Positions 54,464 to 62,794 of a DNA stretch of 64,000 nt are shown in pieces. The stretch is from Cellvibrionales bacterium UBA4451 (GTDB lineage: Bacteria > Pseudomonadota > Gammaproteobacteria > Pseudomonadales > Porticoccaceae). The DNA is taken from the NCBI GenBank assembly GCA_002390285.1, contig DGPB01000011.1, positions 1-64,000 on the forward strand, read 5' to 3'. The translations under genes were made by a program, and so were the position numbers. Every line of letters begins with the position of its first letter. Position 1 is the first letter of the stretch. The notes below the pieces were generated by a model. The model saw only the letters and a list, made by a program, of their open reading frames with translations, was not told the DNA's origin and did no database searches.

Positions 54464-55471
54464 ATGAAAGCAGTGGTGCTAAATGAGATTGGCGGCCCAG
54501 AAAAGCTGCAGATTCTAAACGTAGACACACCATCACCCAAGGCTGGTGAAGTCAGAATCAAACTCCAATCGTCTGCGCTTAACCGTCGCGACTATTGGGT
54601 CACTCAAGGGAAATATCCTGGTATGCAACTACCCTGTATCGCTGGGTCTGATGGTGCCGGTATTGTAGACGGGATCGGGGAAGGCGTAGACCCAAATCTT
54701 ATTGGTCAAGAAGTTGTCCTCTATCCCGCTCGGTCATGGGGAGATAATCAATCCTATTTTGGCCCAGACTTTCGAGTACTGGGCATGCCAGATCAAGGTA
54801 CTTTTGCTGAATATATATGTACACCGTGGACGGCCATTTGTCCCAAGCCTGAACATCTGAGCTGGGAGCAAGCGGCCGCCGTACCACTGGCCGGGTTGAC
54901 TGCCTGGCGGGCCGTGGTCACCCAAGCTGACGTTAAACCCGGGGACAAAGTGCTCATCACCGGTGCAGGAAGTGGCGTCTCCACATTCGCCATACTCTGG
55001 AGCTTACACTTGGGCGCAGAAGTGTATGTCAGTAGTCGCAGTGAGAAAAAAATAGATGCGGCAAAAGCCCTAGGCGTCACAGCAGGAGAAAATTATACAG
55101 ACCCTGATTGTTACAAAAAACTTCGACAGCGCTCCGGTGGCTTTAATGCCGTTATCGACAGCGCTGGCGGAGACTCGTTGAATATTATTCTAGATACCCT
55201 ACTCCCTGCAGGACGCTTTGTATTTTTTGGATCAACTCTCGGCAACCCCACCAAAGGACTATCCCTTGCTACATTGTTTTTTCGCCATATCCGTATTCAG
55301 GGTACAACCATGGGTAGCAATGCTGAGTTCGAAGCCATGTTGCATTTTCTAAGCGAGAAAAAAATCGTACCGGTAATTGATCGCGTACTACCTCTGTCTC
55401 GGGCAGTAGAAGCACACAAGCTGATGGAAACCTTTAGCCATACCGGAAAAATTGTGCTGAAAAATTGCTAG
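54464..55471 (+). CDS. Zinc-type alcohol dehydrogenase-like / quinone oxidoreductase (MDR)
   Basis: 335-residue medium-chain dehydrogenase/reductase. MKAVVLNEIGGPEKLQI at the start, GroES-like domain to about 130, then the NADPH Rossmann loop VLITGAGSGVSTFAI. No structural-zinc Cys cluster is present, which fits the quinone-oxidoreductase branch. ATG 54464 has GAGG 8 nt upstream; the open frame before it is not part of the protein. Divergent from the usp gene. Confidence 0.88.
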   Translation: MKAVVLNEIGGPEKLQILNVDTPSPKAGEVRIKLQSSALNRRDYWVTQGKYPGMQLPCIAGSDGAGIVDGIGEGVDPNLIGQEVVLYPARSWGDNQSYFGPDFRVLGMPDQGTFAEYICTPWTAICPKPEHLSWEQAAAVPLAGLTAWRAVVTQADVKPGDKVLITGAGSGVSTFAILWSLHLGAEVYVSSRSEKKIDAAKALGVTAGENYTDPDCYKKLRQRSGGFNAVIDSAGGDSLNIILDTLLPAGRFVFFGSTLGNPTKGLSLATLFFRHIRIQGTTMGSNAEFEAMLHFLSEKKIVPVIDRVLPLSRAVEAHKLMETFSHTGKIVLKNC

Positions 55472-55623
55472 TTAACCTCCATAGCAAAGGGCTTGTGAAA
55501 AAAGGATGTTCACGAGTCACCACGTGCACCATTCAATTTTATTGATACGCCTTCATTCATTTCTCTGGGCTTATGTCCCTAAAACAGTAACATAGGACTG
55601 ATAACAAACAGAGATCAGTCCCC

Positions 55624-56976
55624 ATGAGTTCTCCCCGAGGGCAATTTTCATCAAAAACCGGTTTTATACTGGCCGCTTCAGGCTCAGCGGTGGGCTTGGG
55701 TAACATCTGGGGGTTTCCCACTAATGCTGCAGAGAATGGCGGTGGCGCCTTCGTACTGATCTATTTTGTACTCGCCTTTTGCCTAGCCTACCCCGCACTG
55801 ATGGCCGAACTGATTATTGGCCGCCATACCAGATCCAATATGGTCAGCGCACTACAAAAAATATCGACCGGAGAAATGGCAAGAAAAGTGGGCAAATACA
55901 CTGGTTTTTTTGGGGTGATTATAGCCACGCTCATTCTCAGTTTTTACAGTATTGTCGCAGGCTGGATGCTGGCATTTCTGCTAGAACCTCTGTCAACAAT
56001 CACAGGACTGTCTGAAGTTTCTGACTGGCTGACCGAGTTCGGCAATACGCGCAACCTTATTTTCAGTGCGGTATTTATGATTTTCACCACGGCTGTCATC
56101 AGTGCGGGAGTAGAACAAGGCATTGAAAAGTGGTCCTGTCGTTTAATGCCCTCAATGCTACTGCTCATGGTGTGCTTGATTGTCTATGTCATGTTTCAGG
56201 AAGGCGCCTTAACCGGGCTCAAAGTCTACTTGTTACCGGATTTTCGACAAATAGGCGACCCACAATTGATTGCCAGCGCGATGGGACAAGCATTTTTTTC
56301 CCTCTCTCTCGGTGTTGGCACCATGTTGATCTATGGATCCTATTTAGGGCCTGACGAAAACCTCCCTGCCATGGGCGCTATCGTTACCCTTGTCGATTCA
56401 TCCATTGCCTTTTTGGCTGGATTACTCGTGTTGCCCGCCCTATTTGTGGCTCAACAACAGGGTGTTACTATTTACAGTGAAGCAGGCAATCTAATCGCAG
56501 GACCTGACCTGATATTTCAAACACTACCTGCTCTATTTCACGGCATGGGCGCCATAGGCATTCCTGTAGGTCTGGTTTTCTTTTGCCTGATGACCATTGC
56601 TGCACTCACCTCCTCTATATCCATGCTAGAAGTGCCCGTTTCCTACACCATTGAAAACCACAGAATTGGTCGCCCCACCTCTGCTTGGTTGATCGGCACT
56701 ATCATTTTTATATTCAGCGGCTTCATTGTCCTGAATTTTGATACGCTGTTTAATTTCACCGTCACGCTCACCACCGAATACAGCCAACCATTGCTGGGGC
56801 TTATGCTCTGTATTTTTGCTACTTGGGTGTGGCACAGGGATAAAATGCTGGCAGAAATTCGTAGTGGATACCCACAGGTGGAGCAGTCATTGTTCTGGAA
56901 AATATGGCCCAGCTACGTACGCTTCTGCTGCCCAGCTTTAATTCTCCTGATGTTCGTTCAGGGCGTTTTGAATTAA
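55624..56976 (+). CDS. Sodium-dependent (NSS/SNF family) transporter, second copy
   Basis: 450 residues with the TM1 signature GSAVGLGNIWGFPTNAAENG and about 11 membrane helices. Only the family core is shared with the transporter at 21260; replacement of KFPY by GFPT in TM1 suggests a different substrate. No operon partner. Confidence 0.93.
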   Translation: MSSPRGQFSSKTGFILAASGSAVGLGNIWGFPTNAAENGGGAFVLIYFVLAFCLAYPALMAELIIGRHTRSNMVSALQKISTGEMARKVGKYTGFFGVIIATLILSFYSIVAGWMLAFLLEPLSTITGLSEVSDWLTEFGNTRNLIFSAVFMIFTTAVISAGVEQGIEKWSCRLMPSMLLLMVCLIVYVMFQEGALTGLKVYLLPDFRQIGDPQLIASAMGQAFFSLSLGVGTMLIYGSYLGPDENLPAMGAIVTLVDSSIAFLAGLLVLPALFVAQQQGVTIYSEAGNLIAGPDLIFQTLPALFHGMGAIGIPVGLVFFCLMTIAALTSSISMLEVPVSYTIENHRIGRPTSAWLIGTIIFIFSGFIVLNFDTLFNFTVTLTTEYSQPLLGLMLCIFATWVWHRDKMLAEIRSGYPQVEQSLFWKIWPSYVRFCCPALILLMFVQGVLN

Positions 56977-57070
56977 ACAATGATGGATTAAGGCAAGCCG
57001 CAAAAAATGTCGGGGCAACCCTCACCCTAGTTTTTGCACCCTCCCCATTGCAGAGAACAGCAACCACCCA

Positions 57071-57634
57071 TTACAAATAGCGAGAATTCTTAGAAAACTG
57101 ACTGCGTAAGAACTCCATCTGATCCCCAAGAATACGACGGGTATTGATCAGCGCCAAATACTCAGCATTATTGGGTTGATAAGGCAGGGCCACCAATTCC
57201 ATGCGAAGCTCTTCAAGCAAATAATGCGCCTTGTGCTGATTACAGCGCCGACAAGCCGCGACCACGTTTTCCCATTTATCGTATCCACCTCGAGAGGTAG
57301 GCACAATATGATCACGGGTCAACTGAGCTGAGGGAAATTGTCGAGCGCAGTACATACACAGGTAACCATCTCTGGCAAACAGTGCCGAATTATTGAGTGG
57401 GTAATTTGTGCGTGGCCTAGCTAGATGCTCACCACCACAGGCAATAATACTTGGCAATACAACCTGAGACTGACTCCCATCGATTCGAGAATGGCCACCT
57501 CTCACCTTTTTCACCACATCGCCTAAGGTCCAAACGACCATTTCCCTTGAGAACAGGCTCACGGCTTCCTGCCAGTGCAGCCATTCTATCGGCTGGCCAG
57601 CCATATTAAGTCGCAAGATTCTAGGTTGCCTCAT
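57071..57634 (-). CDS. HNH endonuclease domain protein
   Basis: 187 residues with a C-terminal HNH domain: CMYCARQFPSAQLTRDHIVP, SRGGYDKWENVVAACRRCN, including two CxxC zinc pairs and the catalytic His. The N-terminal part (PRILRLNMAGQPIEWLHWQE) is typical of a widely conserved chromosomal HNH family, not a restriction enzyme by context. Its biological role is unknown. ATG 57634 has GGGGGT 5-6 nt upstream. Confidence 0.9.
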   Translation of the reverse strand: MRQPRILRLNMAGQPIEWLHWQEAVSLFSREMVVWTLGDVVKKVRGGHSRIDGSQSQVVLPSIIACGGEHLARPRTNYPLNNSALFARDGYLCMYCARQFPSAQLTRDHIVPTSRGGYDKWENVVAACRRCNQHKAHYLLEELRMELVALPYQPNNAEYLALINTRRILGDQMEFLRSQFSKNSRYL

Positions 57635-57718
57635 CACGCACCCCCACTAAAGCCCCATAACACTTCGACAACACTGAGCCTTAAAATACCAACGCCCAAA
57701 ACGGCGATCCATAAAAGT

Positions 57719-57877
57719 AAAAACCCCATCAATTTGAGCTGATGGGGTCTAAAAAAAGCGGGGCAAGAAAGTAGCTCCTTAGCATATTGCTATGCTGGAG
57801 GTAACTTATACGGCGATACACAACACGGTATATGTTGTAATCCTTGAAGACACGTCCTCCTTGAAAGGATGCACTTA
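57719..57877 (-). ncRNA. Candidate small RNA with own promoter and terminator
   Basis: A strong promoter (57883-57910) and an intrinsic terminator (9-bp ACCCCATCA/TGATGGGGT stem, 57748-57719, T-run) frame about 160 nt with no coding frame. It has four GGA triplets (two in CAAGGAGGAC, one in CAAGGATT, one in TAAGGAGC) and hairpins such as AGCATA-GCAA-TATGCT. It could be a second CsrA/RsmA-binding RNA or something unrelated. I do not recognise a named family. Confidence 0.6.
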
Positions 57878-57882
57878 CCGCC

Positions 57883-57910
57883 ATCATAACCCGATAAATA
57901 TTACTGTCAA
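57883..57910 (-). promoter_or_regulatory. Sigma-70 promoter of the candidate small RNA
   Basis: Minus-strand TTGACA (57910-57905), 16-bp spacer, TATGAT (57888-57883): near-perfect consensus. It starts just 17 bp after the terminator of the preceding small RNA. Confidence 0.75.
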
Positions 57911-57926
57911 CTGACGGGATTTGGAC

Positions 57927-58077
57927 AAAATAAAGCCCTGATACATCTCTGTATCAGGGCTCAAGGCAGTATAGGCAATTTGCTATCCAATCATGGAAGA
58001 AACACCAAACATCCTTATTGTTCCTTGGTGTTACACATCCGTGTGCAGCTGCTTCCATGCACGGGAGACTATCCTCC
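57927..58077 (-). ncRNA. RsmY/RsmZ-type regulatory RNA (CsrA/RsmA sponge)
   Basis: About 150 nt, non-coding, with seven GGA motifs (AAAGGAGGAT, ATGGAAG, CACGGATGTG, CAAGGAAC, TAAGGATG, TTGGATAG). Several sit in hairpin loops such as CACA-CGGA-TGTG, the preferred RsmA/CsrA target. It ends in a perfect 11-bp terminator (GCCCTGATACA/TGTATCAGGGC, TTTATTTT). A GacA-box-like palindrome lies upstream. Size, GGA density and control site match GacA-dependent Rsm RNAs, which titrate the translational repressor RsmA. Confidence 0.82.
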
Positions 58078-58117
58078 TTTTACCTATAAGGAACTATTGG
58101 GGGTTTTCTTCTTTTAA

Positions 58118-58135
58118 TGTAGGAAATATCTTACA
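58118..58135 (-). promoter_or_regulatory. GacA (UvrY) upstream activating sequence
   Basis: Minus-strand TGTAAG-ATATTT-CCTACA, one base from the GacA box consensus TGTAAG-N6-CTTACA. A -10-like TATAGG lies at 58088-58083, so RNA starts near 58077. No good -35 is present, as expected for an activator-dependent promoter. Confidence 0.78.
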
Positions 58136-58154
58136 AATTTAGATTCCATGAAAA

Positions 58155-58183
58155 TTGACCCAATAAGACTGCTCGGTTAGTGT
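58155..58183 (+). promoter_or_regulatory. Candidate promoter of xseB-ispA
   Basis: TTGACC, 17-bp spacer, TAGTGT (58178-58183), 28 bp before the GTG start of xseB. The -35 is good and the -10 is weak. Confidence 0.4.
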
Positions 58184-58211
58184 TGCACCTTTGTTTTTGG
58201 GAGGTAATACC

Positions 58212-58445
58212 GTGGCTGCTCGTAAAAAGTCGATTGATTTTGAAAACAAACTCAGCCAACTGGAAGTGCTCGTCGGTGAGATGGAAAAAGGGTCGTTGAG
58301 TCTTGAAGAGTCACTTAAGGCCTTTGAGGATGGCATCAAAATTACCCGTGAATGCCAGCAAGCGCTAAAAGATGCCGAACAGAAAGTTGAAATGCTAACC
58401 CGCGATTCTACTCAGCCCACTACCTTCGAACCCGAGAACGATTAA
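58212..58445 (+). CDS. xseB: Exodeoxyribonuclease VII small subunit
   Basis: 77-residue helical subunit that joins XseA. Seen: KSIDFENKLSQLEVLVGEME and LSLEESLKAFEDGIKI, the family core. The start is GTG 58212, with GGAGGT 7 nt upstream (VAARKKSID). The TAA stop shares a base with the ispA ATG (TAATG), the usual xseB-ispA coupling. Confidence 0.95.
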   Translation: MAARKKSIDFENKLSQLEVLVGEMEKGSLSLEESLKAFEDGIKITRECQQALKDAEQKVEMLTRDSTQPTTFEPEND

Positions 58446-59338
58446 TGGGAACCCTACCCTTTTCTGAATTTATCGCCAGCTGTCAGCAGCGGGTTAACGA
58501 GCAACTAGAGGCGGTACTTCCTCCGACAGACGGCCCCGCAAGCCAGTTACATACTGCGCTTAGGTACAGTGTATTCAATGGTGGCAAGCGTATCCGACCC
58601 GTACTGGCCTATGCTGCCGCTCATGCTCTCGGGAACATCAATCAGGACACTGACCGTGTTGCCGCTGCAGTGGAGCTTGTTCACGCCTATTCTCTGATCC
58701 ATGATGATTTACCCGCCATGGATGATGATGATTTGAGACGGGGAAAACCCGCCTGCCATATAGCATTTGATGAAGCCATCGCCATTCTTGCGGGCGATGC
58801 ATTACAAACATTGGCCTTTGAGCAACTAACAACATTGCAGGAAGTCCCACCCGAAATAGCCTTATCCTTGGTCGCATCGCTGGCCAAAGCCGCTGGTGCA
58901 CAAGGAATGGTCGCAGGACAAGCTATCGATATCTCATCCGTCGACAAGGCGCTAACCTTGAAGCAATTGGAACATATGCACCGACAGAAAACGGGAGCCA
59001 TGATTGTCGCCAGCATCTCAATGGGGGCTCTATCTACAGGACCAGTGACAGAGCAAAAATTTTCAGCACTAACAGCGTACGGAGAAGCTATTGGACTGGC
59101 ATTCCAAGTTCAGGATGACATTCTTGACGTAGTAGGCAACACCGCTGTGCTTGGTAAACAACAGGGCGCAGACCAAGCACTGCACAAACCCACCTACATC
59201 GAGCTACTTGGCTTAGACGGTGCCAAAGAGAAAGCCATGCGGCTACACCAGGAAGCACTCATCGCTCTCGCTGATTTTGATTCAAGTGCCGACCAGCTTC
59301 GGGCGATGGCCGATTACATCGTCAATCGTAACCACTAA
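58445..59338 (+). CDS. ispA: Farnesyl diphosphate synthase
   Basis: Condenses IPP with DMAPP and GPP to farnesyl diphosphate for quinones, heme O and undecaprenyl carriers. 297 residues with the first aspartate-rich motif HDDLPAMDDDDLRRGKP, the second QVQDDILDVVG, and GGKRIRPVL before. It stands between xseB and dxs, a standard isoprenoid cluster. Confidence 0.97.
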   Translation: MGTLPFSEFIASCQQRVNEQLEAVLPPTDGPASQLHTALRYSVFNGGKRIRPVLAYAAAHALGNINQDTDRVAAAVELVHAYSLIHDDLPAMDDDDLRRGKPACHIAFDEAIAILAGDALQTLAFEQLTTLQEVPPEIALSLVASLAKAAGAQGMVAGQAIDISSVDKALTLKQLEHMHRQKTGAMIVASISMGALSTGPVTEQKFSALTAYGEAIGLAFQVQDDILDVVGNTAVLGKQQGADQALHKPTYIELLGLDGAKEKAMRLHQEALIALADFDSSADQLRAMADYIVNRNH

Positions 59339-59443
59339 CCTCTACGATTCTTTATCAAGATAAGCGTCTAAAAGCACCAACCTCCGGAGCCTCAAGGGTT
59401 ATTTTGGTGTAACATTGCACCCCTTGTTTTGGATTCCATCTGT

Positions 59444-61378
59444 ATGGCAAAAACCTTTAACGACATACCGGTTACCCGCCCGGAAATACCGTTACTCGAT
59501 ACCATCGATAACCCACTCCATCTCCGGGAACTGGGTGAAGATCAACTGCTGACGCTAGCGGATGAGCTGCGGGCCTATCTCCTTTACAGTGTGGGGAAAA
59601 GCGGCGGCCATTTTGGTGCCGGACTTGGTGCCGTAGAGTTAACCATTGCCCTACATTATATTTACAACACCCCTAGCGACCGCCTGGTATGGGATGTAGG
59701 TCATCAAGCCTACCCCCACAAAATTCTGACGGGCCGCAGGGATCAAATGCCCACTATTCGACAAGCCGAGGGCTTATCGGCGTTCCCAAGGCGCGATGAG
59801 AGCGAGTACGACACTTTTGGGGTTGGCCACTCAAGTACCTCTATCAGTGCAGCACTGGGCATGGCATTGGGCTCAGCAATGAACGGCGAAAACAACAAAG
59901 CGGTCGCCATCATTGGTGATGGTGCCATGACGGCCGGTTTAGCATTTGAAGCACTCAACCACGCCGCTCACACCGATGCCGATCTGCTGGTAGTGTTAAA
60001 CGATAACAATATGTCGATCTCCCACAATGTAGGCGGGTTGGCCACCTATTTTTCTAAACTCTGGTCTAGCCGTTTTTATAACACCATTCGCGAAGGCGGA
60101 AAAAAAGTCTTGAGGTCAGTGCCCTCAGCAGCAACCTTCGTTAGAAAAACAGAAGAACATTTAAAAGCCATGGTGGCTCCAGGGATCGTCTTTGAAGAGC
60201 TGGGGTTTAACTATATAGGCCCAATCGATGGCCATAACCTGCCATTGCTAGTACAGACACTGAGAAACTTGAAGGCTCTCAGTGGACCAATTTTGTTGCA
60301 TACCATCACACGTAAAGGTAAAGGTTTTGCTCCTGCGGAAGCCGACCCCGTGGGTTATCACGCGCTTAATAAAATTGAGCCGAAAAGCAAACCTAACATT
60401 GCTGTATCGCAGTCGGCCTCCGTGATCAGCCCGCCTAAACAAAAATACCAGCAGGTATTTGGTGACTGGCTCTGCGATATGGCAGAGAGAGAACCTCGGC
60501 TGGTGGGCATCACGCCCGCCATGTGCGAGGGCTCCGGCATGGTGGAGTTTGCCAAACGTTTTCCGGCACAGTTCCACGATGTAGCCATTGCAGAGCAACA
60601 TGCTGTTACCTTAGCCGCGGGTTTAGCGTGTGAGGGCATCAAACCCGTTGTCGCCATTTATTCAACTTTTTTGCAGCGTGCCTACGACCAGCTTATTCAT
60701 GATGTGGCACTGCAGAACCTGGATGTATTGTTTGGCATTGACCGTGCAGGACTGGTGGGTGAAGACGGCCCCAGCCATGCAGGAAGTTTTGACCTAACCT
60801 ACCTGCGCTGCATCCCCAATATAATGGTCATGACGCCTTCCGATGAAAACGAAACCCGCCAGATGCTTTACACCGGGTTTATTCACAATGGTCCCGCTGC
60901 CGTTCGCTATCCGAGAGGAACCGGCCCTGGCGCGAGTATTGAAAAAGAGATGACAGCACTGCCCATCGGCAAGGGCATCATACGAAGGGAGGGTAGTCGG
61001 ATAGCCATTCTCAACTTCGGTACCTTGCTCCCCGCAGCATTAGCAACTGCAAATGAGCTCAATGCTACCGTTGCAGATATGCGCTTTGTGAAGCCTCTGG
61101 ATACAGCGCTGGTGAACAAGCTGGCATCACAATACAGCCTTCTAGTGACGCTTGAAGAAAATACGATCCAAGGAGGTGCTGGCACCGCTGTCAGCGAACA
61201 CTTGGCGTCTATGGGGATTGTTGTCGCCATCCTACATCTGGGACTGCCCGACAAATTTGTGGACCACGGAAATCACCAGCAACAACTGGCAGCAACTGGA
61301 CTAGACCCCGCATCGATCAAGTACGCCATAGAGCAACGAATTAGTGAGATTGAGTGCCTTCACGGAGCGGTTTCTTGA
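59444..61378 (+). CDS. dxs: 1-deoxy-D-xylulose-5-phosphate synthase
   Basis: Thiamine-diphosphate enzyme joining pyruvate and glyceraldehyde-3-phosphate, the first step of the MEP pathway. 644 residues: GHQAYPHKILTGRR, ThDP motif GDGAMTAGLAFEALNHA...NDNNMSIS, transketolase middle domain with DRAGLVGEDGPSHAG. ATG 59444 starts MAKTFNDIPVTRP; the in-frame TTG at 59429 is less likely. Confidence 0.97.
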   Translation: MAKTFNDIPVTRPEIPLLDTIDNPLHLRELGEDQLLTLADELRAYLLYSVGKSGGHFGAGLGAVELTIALHYIYNTPSDRLVWDVGHQAYPHKILTGRRDQMPTIRQAEGLSAFPRRDESEYDTFGVGHSSTSISAALGMALGSAMNGENNKAVAIIGDGAMTAGLAFEALNHAAHTDADLLVVLNDNNMSISHNVGGLATYFSKLWSSRFYNTIREGGKKVLRSVPSAATFVRKTEEHLKAMVAPGIVFEELGFNYIGPIDGHNLPLLVQTLRNLKALSGPILLHTITRKGKGFAPAEADPVGYHALNKIEPKSKPNIAVSQSASVISPPKQKYQQVFGDWLCDMAEREPRLVGITPAMCEGSGMVEFAKRFPAQFHDVAIAEQHAVTLAAGLACEGIKPVVAIYSTFLQRAYDQLIHDVALQNLDVLFGIDRAGLVGEDGPSHAGSFDLTYLRCIPNIMVMTPSDENETRQMLYTGFIHNGPAAVRYPRGTGPGASIEKEMTALPIGKGIIRREGSRIAILNFGTLLPAALATANELNATVADMRFVKPLDTALVNKLASQYSLLVTLEENTIQGGAGTAVSEHLASMGIVVAILHLGLPDKFVDHGNHQQQLAATGLDPASIKYAIEQRISEIECLHGAVS

Positions 61379-61504
61379 ATATCGGTATTTCTTACCGCAC
61401 TTTCTGCTACCGTACTCTCTTACCCAGCTCTCTTACTGCACTCTTCCAACCACAGTTTTTCTCGTAGTCGAAGTACAGCTGAGTGCACAACTAAGAGTAC
61501 AGCT

Positions 61505-62344
61505 CTAGGCATCGGGTACCTGAGCCGACTTTGCCAATTGGGCCATCGTTGCCAGACTCTGTCCGAGCTGACCAGCACCGCCTAACCCCCAGCCACCATC
61601 CACAGGCAGGATGGCGCCATTAATATAGCTAGCAAGATCAGAGGCTATAAATAAAGCGGCATTGGCCATATCCACAACCGTTCCCTGTCGCTTCAAAGGC
61701 ACGGAGTCAACCACCAGTTTGGCGCAGGAAGACCCCGATGGAGCGAGCCTTTTCATTCCCTCGGTACCTTCAATAGGGCCGGGAACAAGAGAGTTCACTC
61801 GCACCCCTTCAGGCCCCCACTCTATTGCGGTGGTACGGGTAATCATATCTACCCCCGCCTTTGCGGCACAAACATGTGCCTGCATTTCCATGGGGATGAA
61901 AGCCTGGGGAGCAGAGATATTAATGATACTGGCTCCCGGTTTTCGCAGGTATTCGTAACTGTAACGAAGCACATTAAACGTGCCCAGCAGGTCGATATCG
62001 ACAACCACTTTAAATGCATTTCCGGACATTTCATTAGCAGCAGCGGGAAAATTACCCGCCGCACCCGAGACCAGTACATCAATCGGCCCCAGTTCGCGAT
62101 GGGTCTGTTCAAATACGACCTTAAGCCTATCCACGTCCCGTACATCAGCAGCAAAGCCAATGACTCGTCCACCGTATTGCTTCAATGTCTCTATGGCTGT
62201 ATCTACTTTGTTCTGAGAGCGGCTCATCACCGCCAAGGTGGCACCAGCCTTGGCAAAACCCTGAGCAATCCCAAGGTTGATACCACTAGTACCTCCGGCC
62301 ACAAATACAGTCTTCTCGCGATAATCAAATTGGCACTGAGACAT
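61505..62344 (-). CDS. Short-chain dehydrogenase, 2,4-dienoyl-CoA-reductase-like
   Basis: 279 residues: NADPH loop VFVAGGTSGINLGIA at about 13-27, SGAAGNFPA, and AAKAGVDMITRTTAIEWGPEGV with the catalytic Lys. The classical Tyr of Y-x-x-x-K is missing (AHVCAAK), as in 2,4-dienoyl-CoA reductases of the peroxisomal/mitochondrial type, and VPGPIEGTEGMKRLAP is also typical of that group. A role in unsaturated fatty acid oxidation is therefore inferred. Ribosome site AGGAG lies before ATG 62344. Confidence 0.85.
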   Translation of the reverse strand: MSQCQFDYREKTVFVAGGTSGINLGIAQGFAKAGATLAVMSRSQNKVDTAIETLKQYGGRVIGFAADVRDVDRLKVVFEQTHRELGPIDVLVSGAAGNFPAAANEMSGNAFKVVVDIDLLGTFNVLRYSYEYLRKPGASIINISAPQAFIPMEMQAHVCAAKAGVDMITRTTAIEWGPEGVRVNSLVPGPIEGTEGMKRLAPSGSSCAKLVVDSVPLKRQGTVVDMANAALFIASDLASYINGAILPVDGGWGLGGAGQLGQSLATMAQLAKSAQVPDA

Positions 62345-62418
62345 AATTTCTCCTGATTACTAATTACCGCTGTCTATTAACCATCATCGGCAACATTAAA
62401 TGCTACTCATGTTTAATG

Positions 62419-62742
62419 CTAATGGGATAGCAGTGCGTCGATCGACTCAAGCAATTTAATCAGCATTACAGCCTGATGAGAGGAGTCCCTAAAATACTCT
62501 TCTGCCATCGGAGCAATACTGCAATTCTCGGGAAGCGGGGCTGCCGCCTCCACCAACAAATGCATACGCGGCAAAAAGATAAACTGAAGCCATTCGACAA
62601 ACTCCAAAGTGTCCACAGCAAAAGGCTGTGTACTGGCAAGGACATCTGATAAGGGCTCAATATGGGACCAGTGGTTCATTTCCCTGAGCATTTTTTCCAC
62701 CTCGAAAAGCTGTAATGCTAGCTCCGTATATATTTTATCCAC
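62419..62742 (-). CDS. yqcC: YqcC family protein
   Basis: 107 residues with MLREMNHWSHIEP, STQPFAVDTLEFVEWLQFIFLPRMH and ending LIKLLESIDALL, matching E. coli YqcC. The GTG at 62742 gives exactly the same distance to the conserved Trp (residue 24) as in E. coli. The open frame upstream overlaps dinG and is not part of it. Function unknown; small helical cytosolic protein. Confidence 0.85.
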   Translation of the reverse strand: MDKIYTELALQLFEVEKMLREMNHWSHIEPLSDVLASTQPFAVDTLEFVEWLQFIFLPRMHLLVEAAAPLPENCSIAPMAEEYFRDSSHQAVMLIKLLESIDALLSH

Positions 62743-62794
62743 TAAGCTTTCATCCAAGAATATTGCAGCCACTAGCCTTTTACTCACTAAATCG

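Noticed and set aside
62541..62560. GCCGCCTCCACCAA, similar to the attachment core
   Set aside because: Lies inside yqcC coding sequence, matches only 14 bases, and has no left-end or right-end sequence on either side; chance match.
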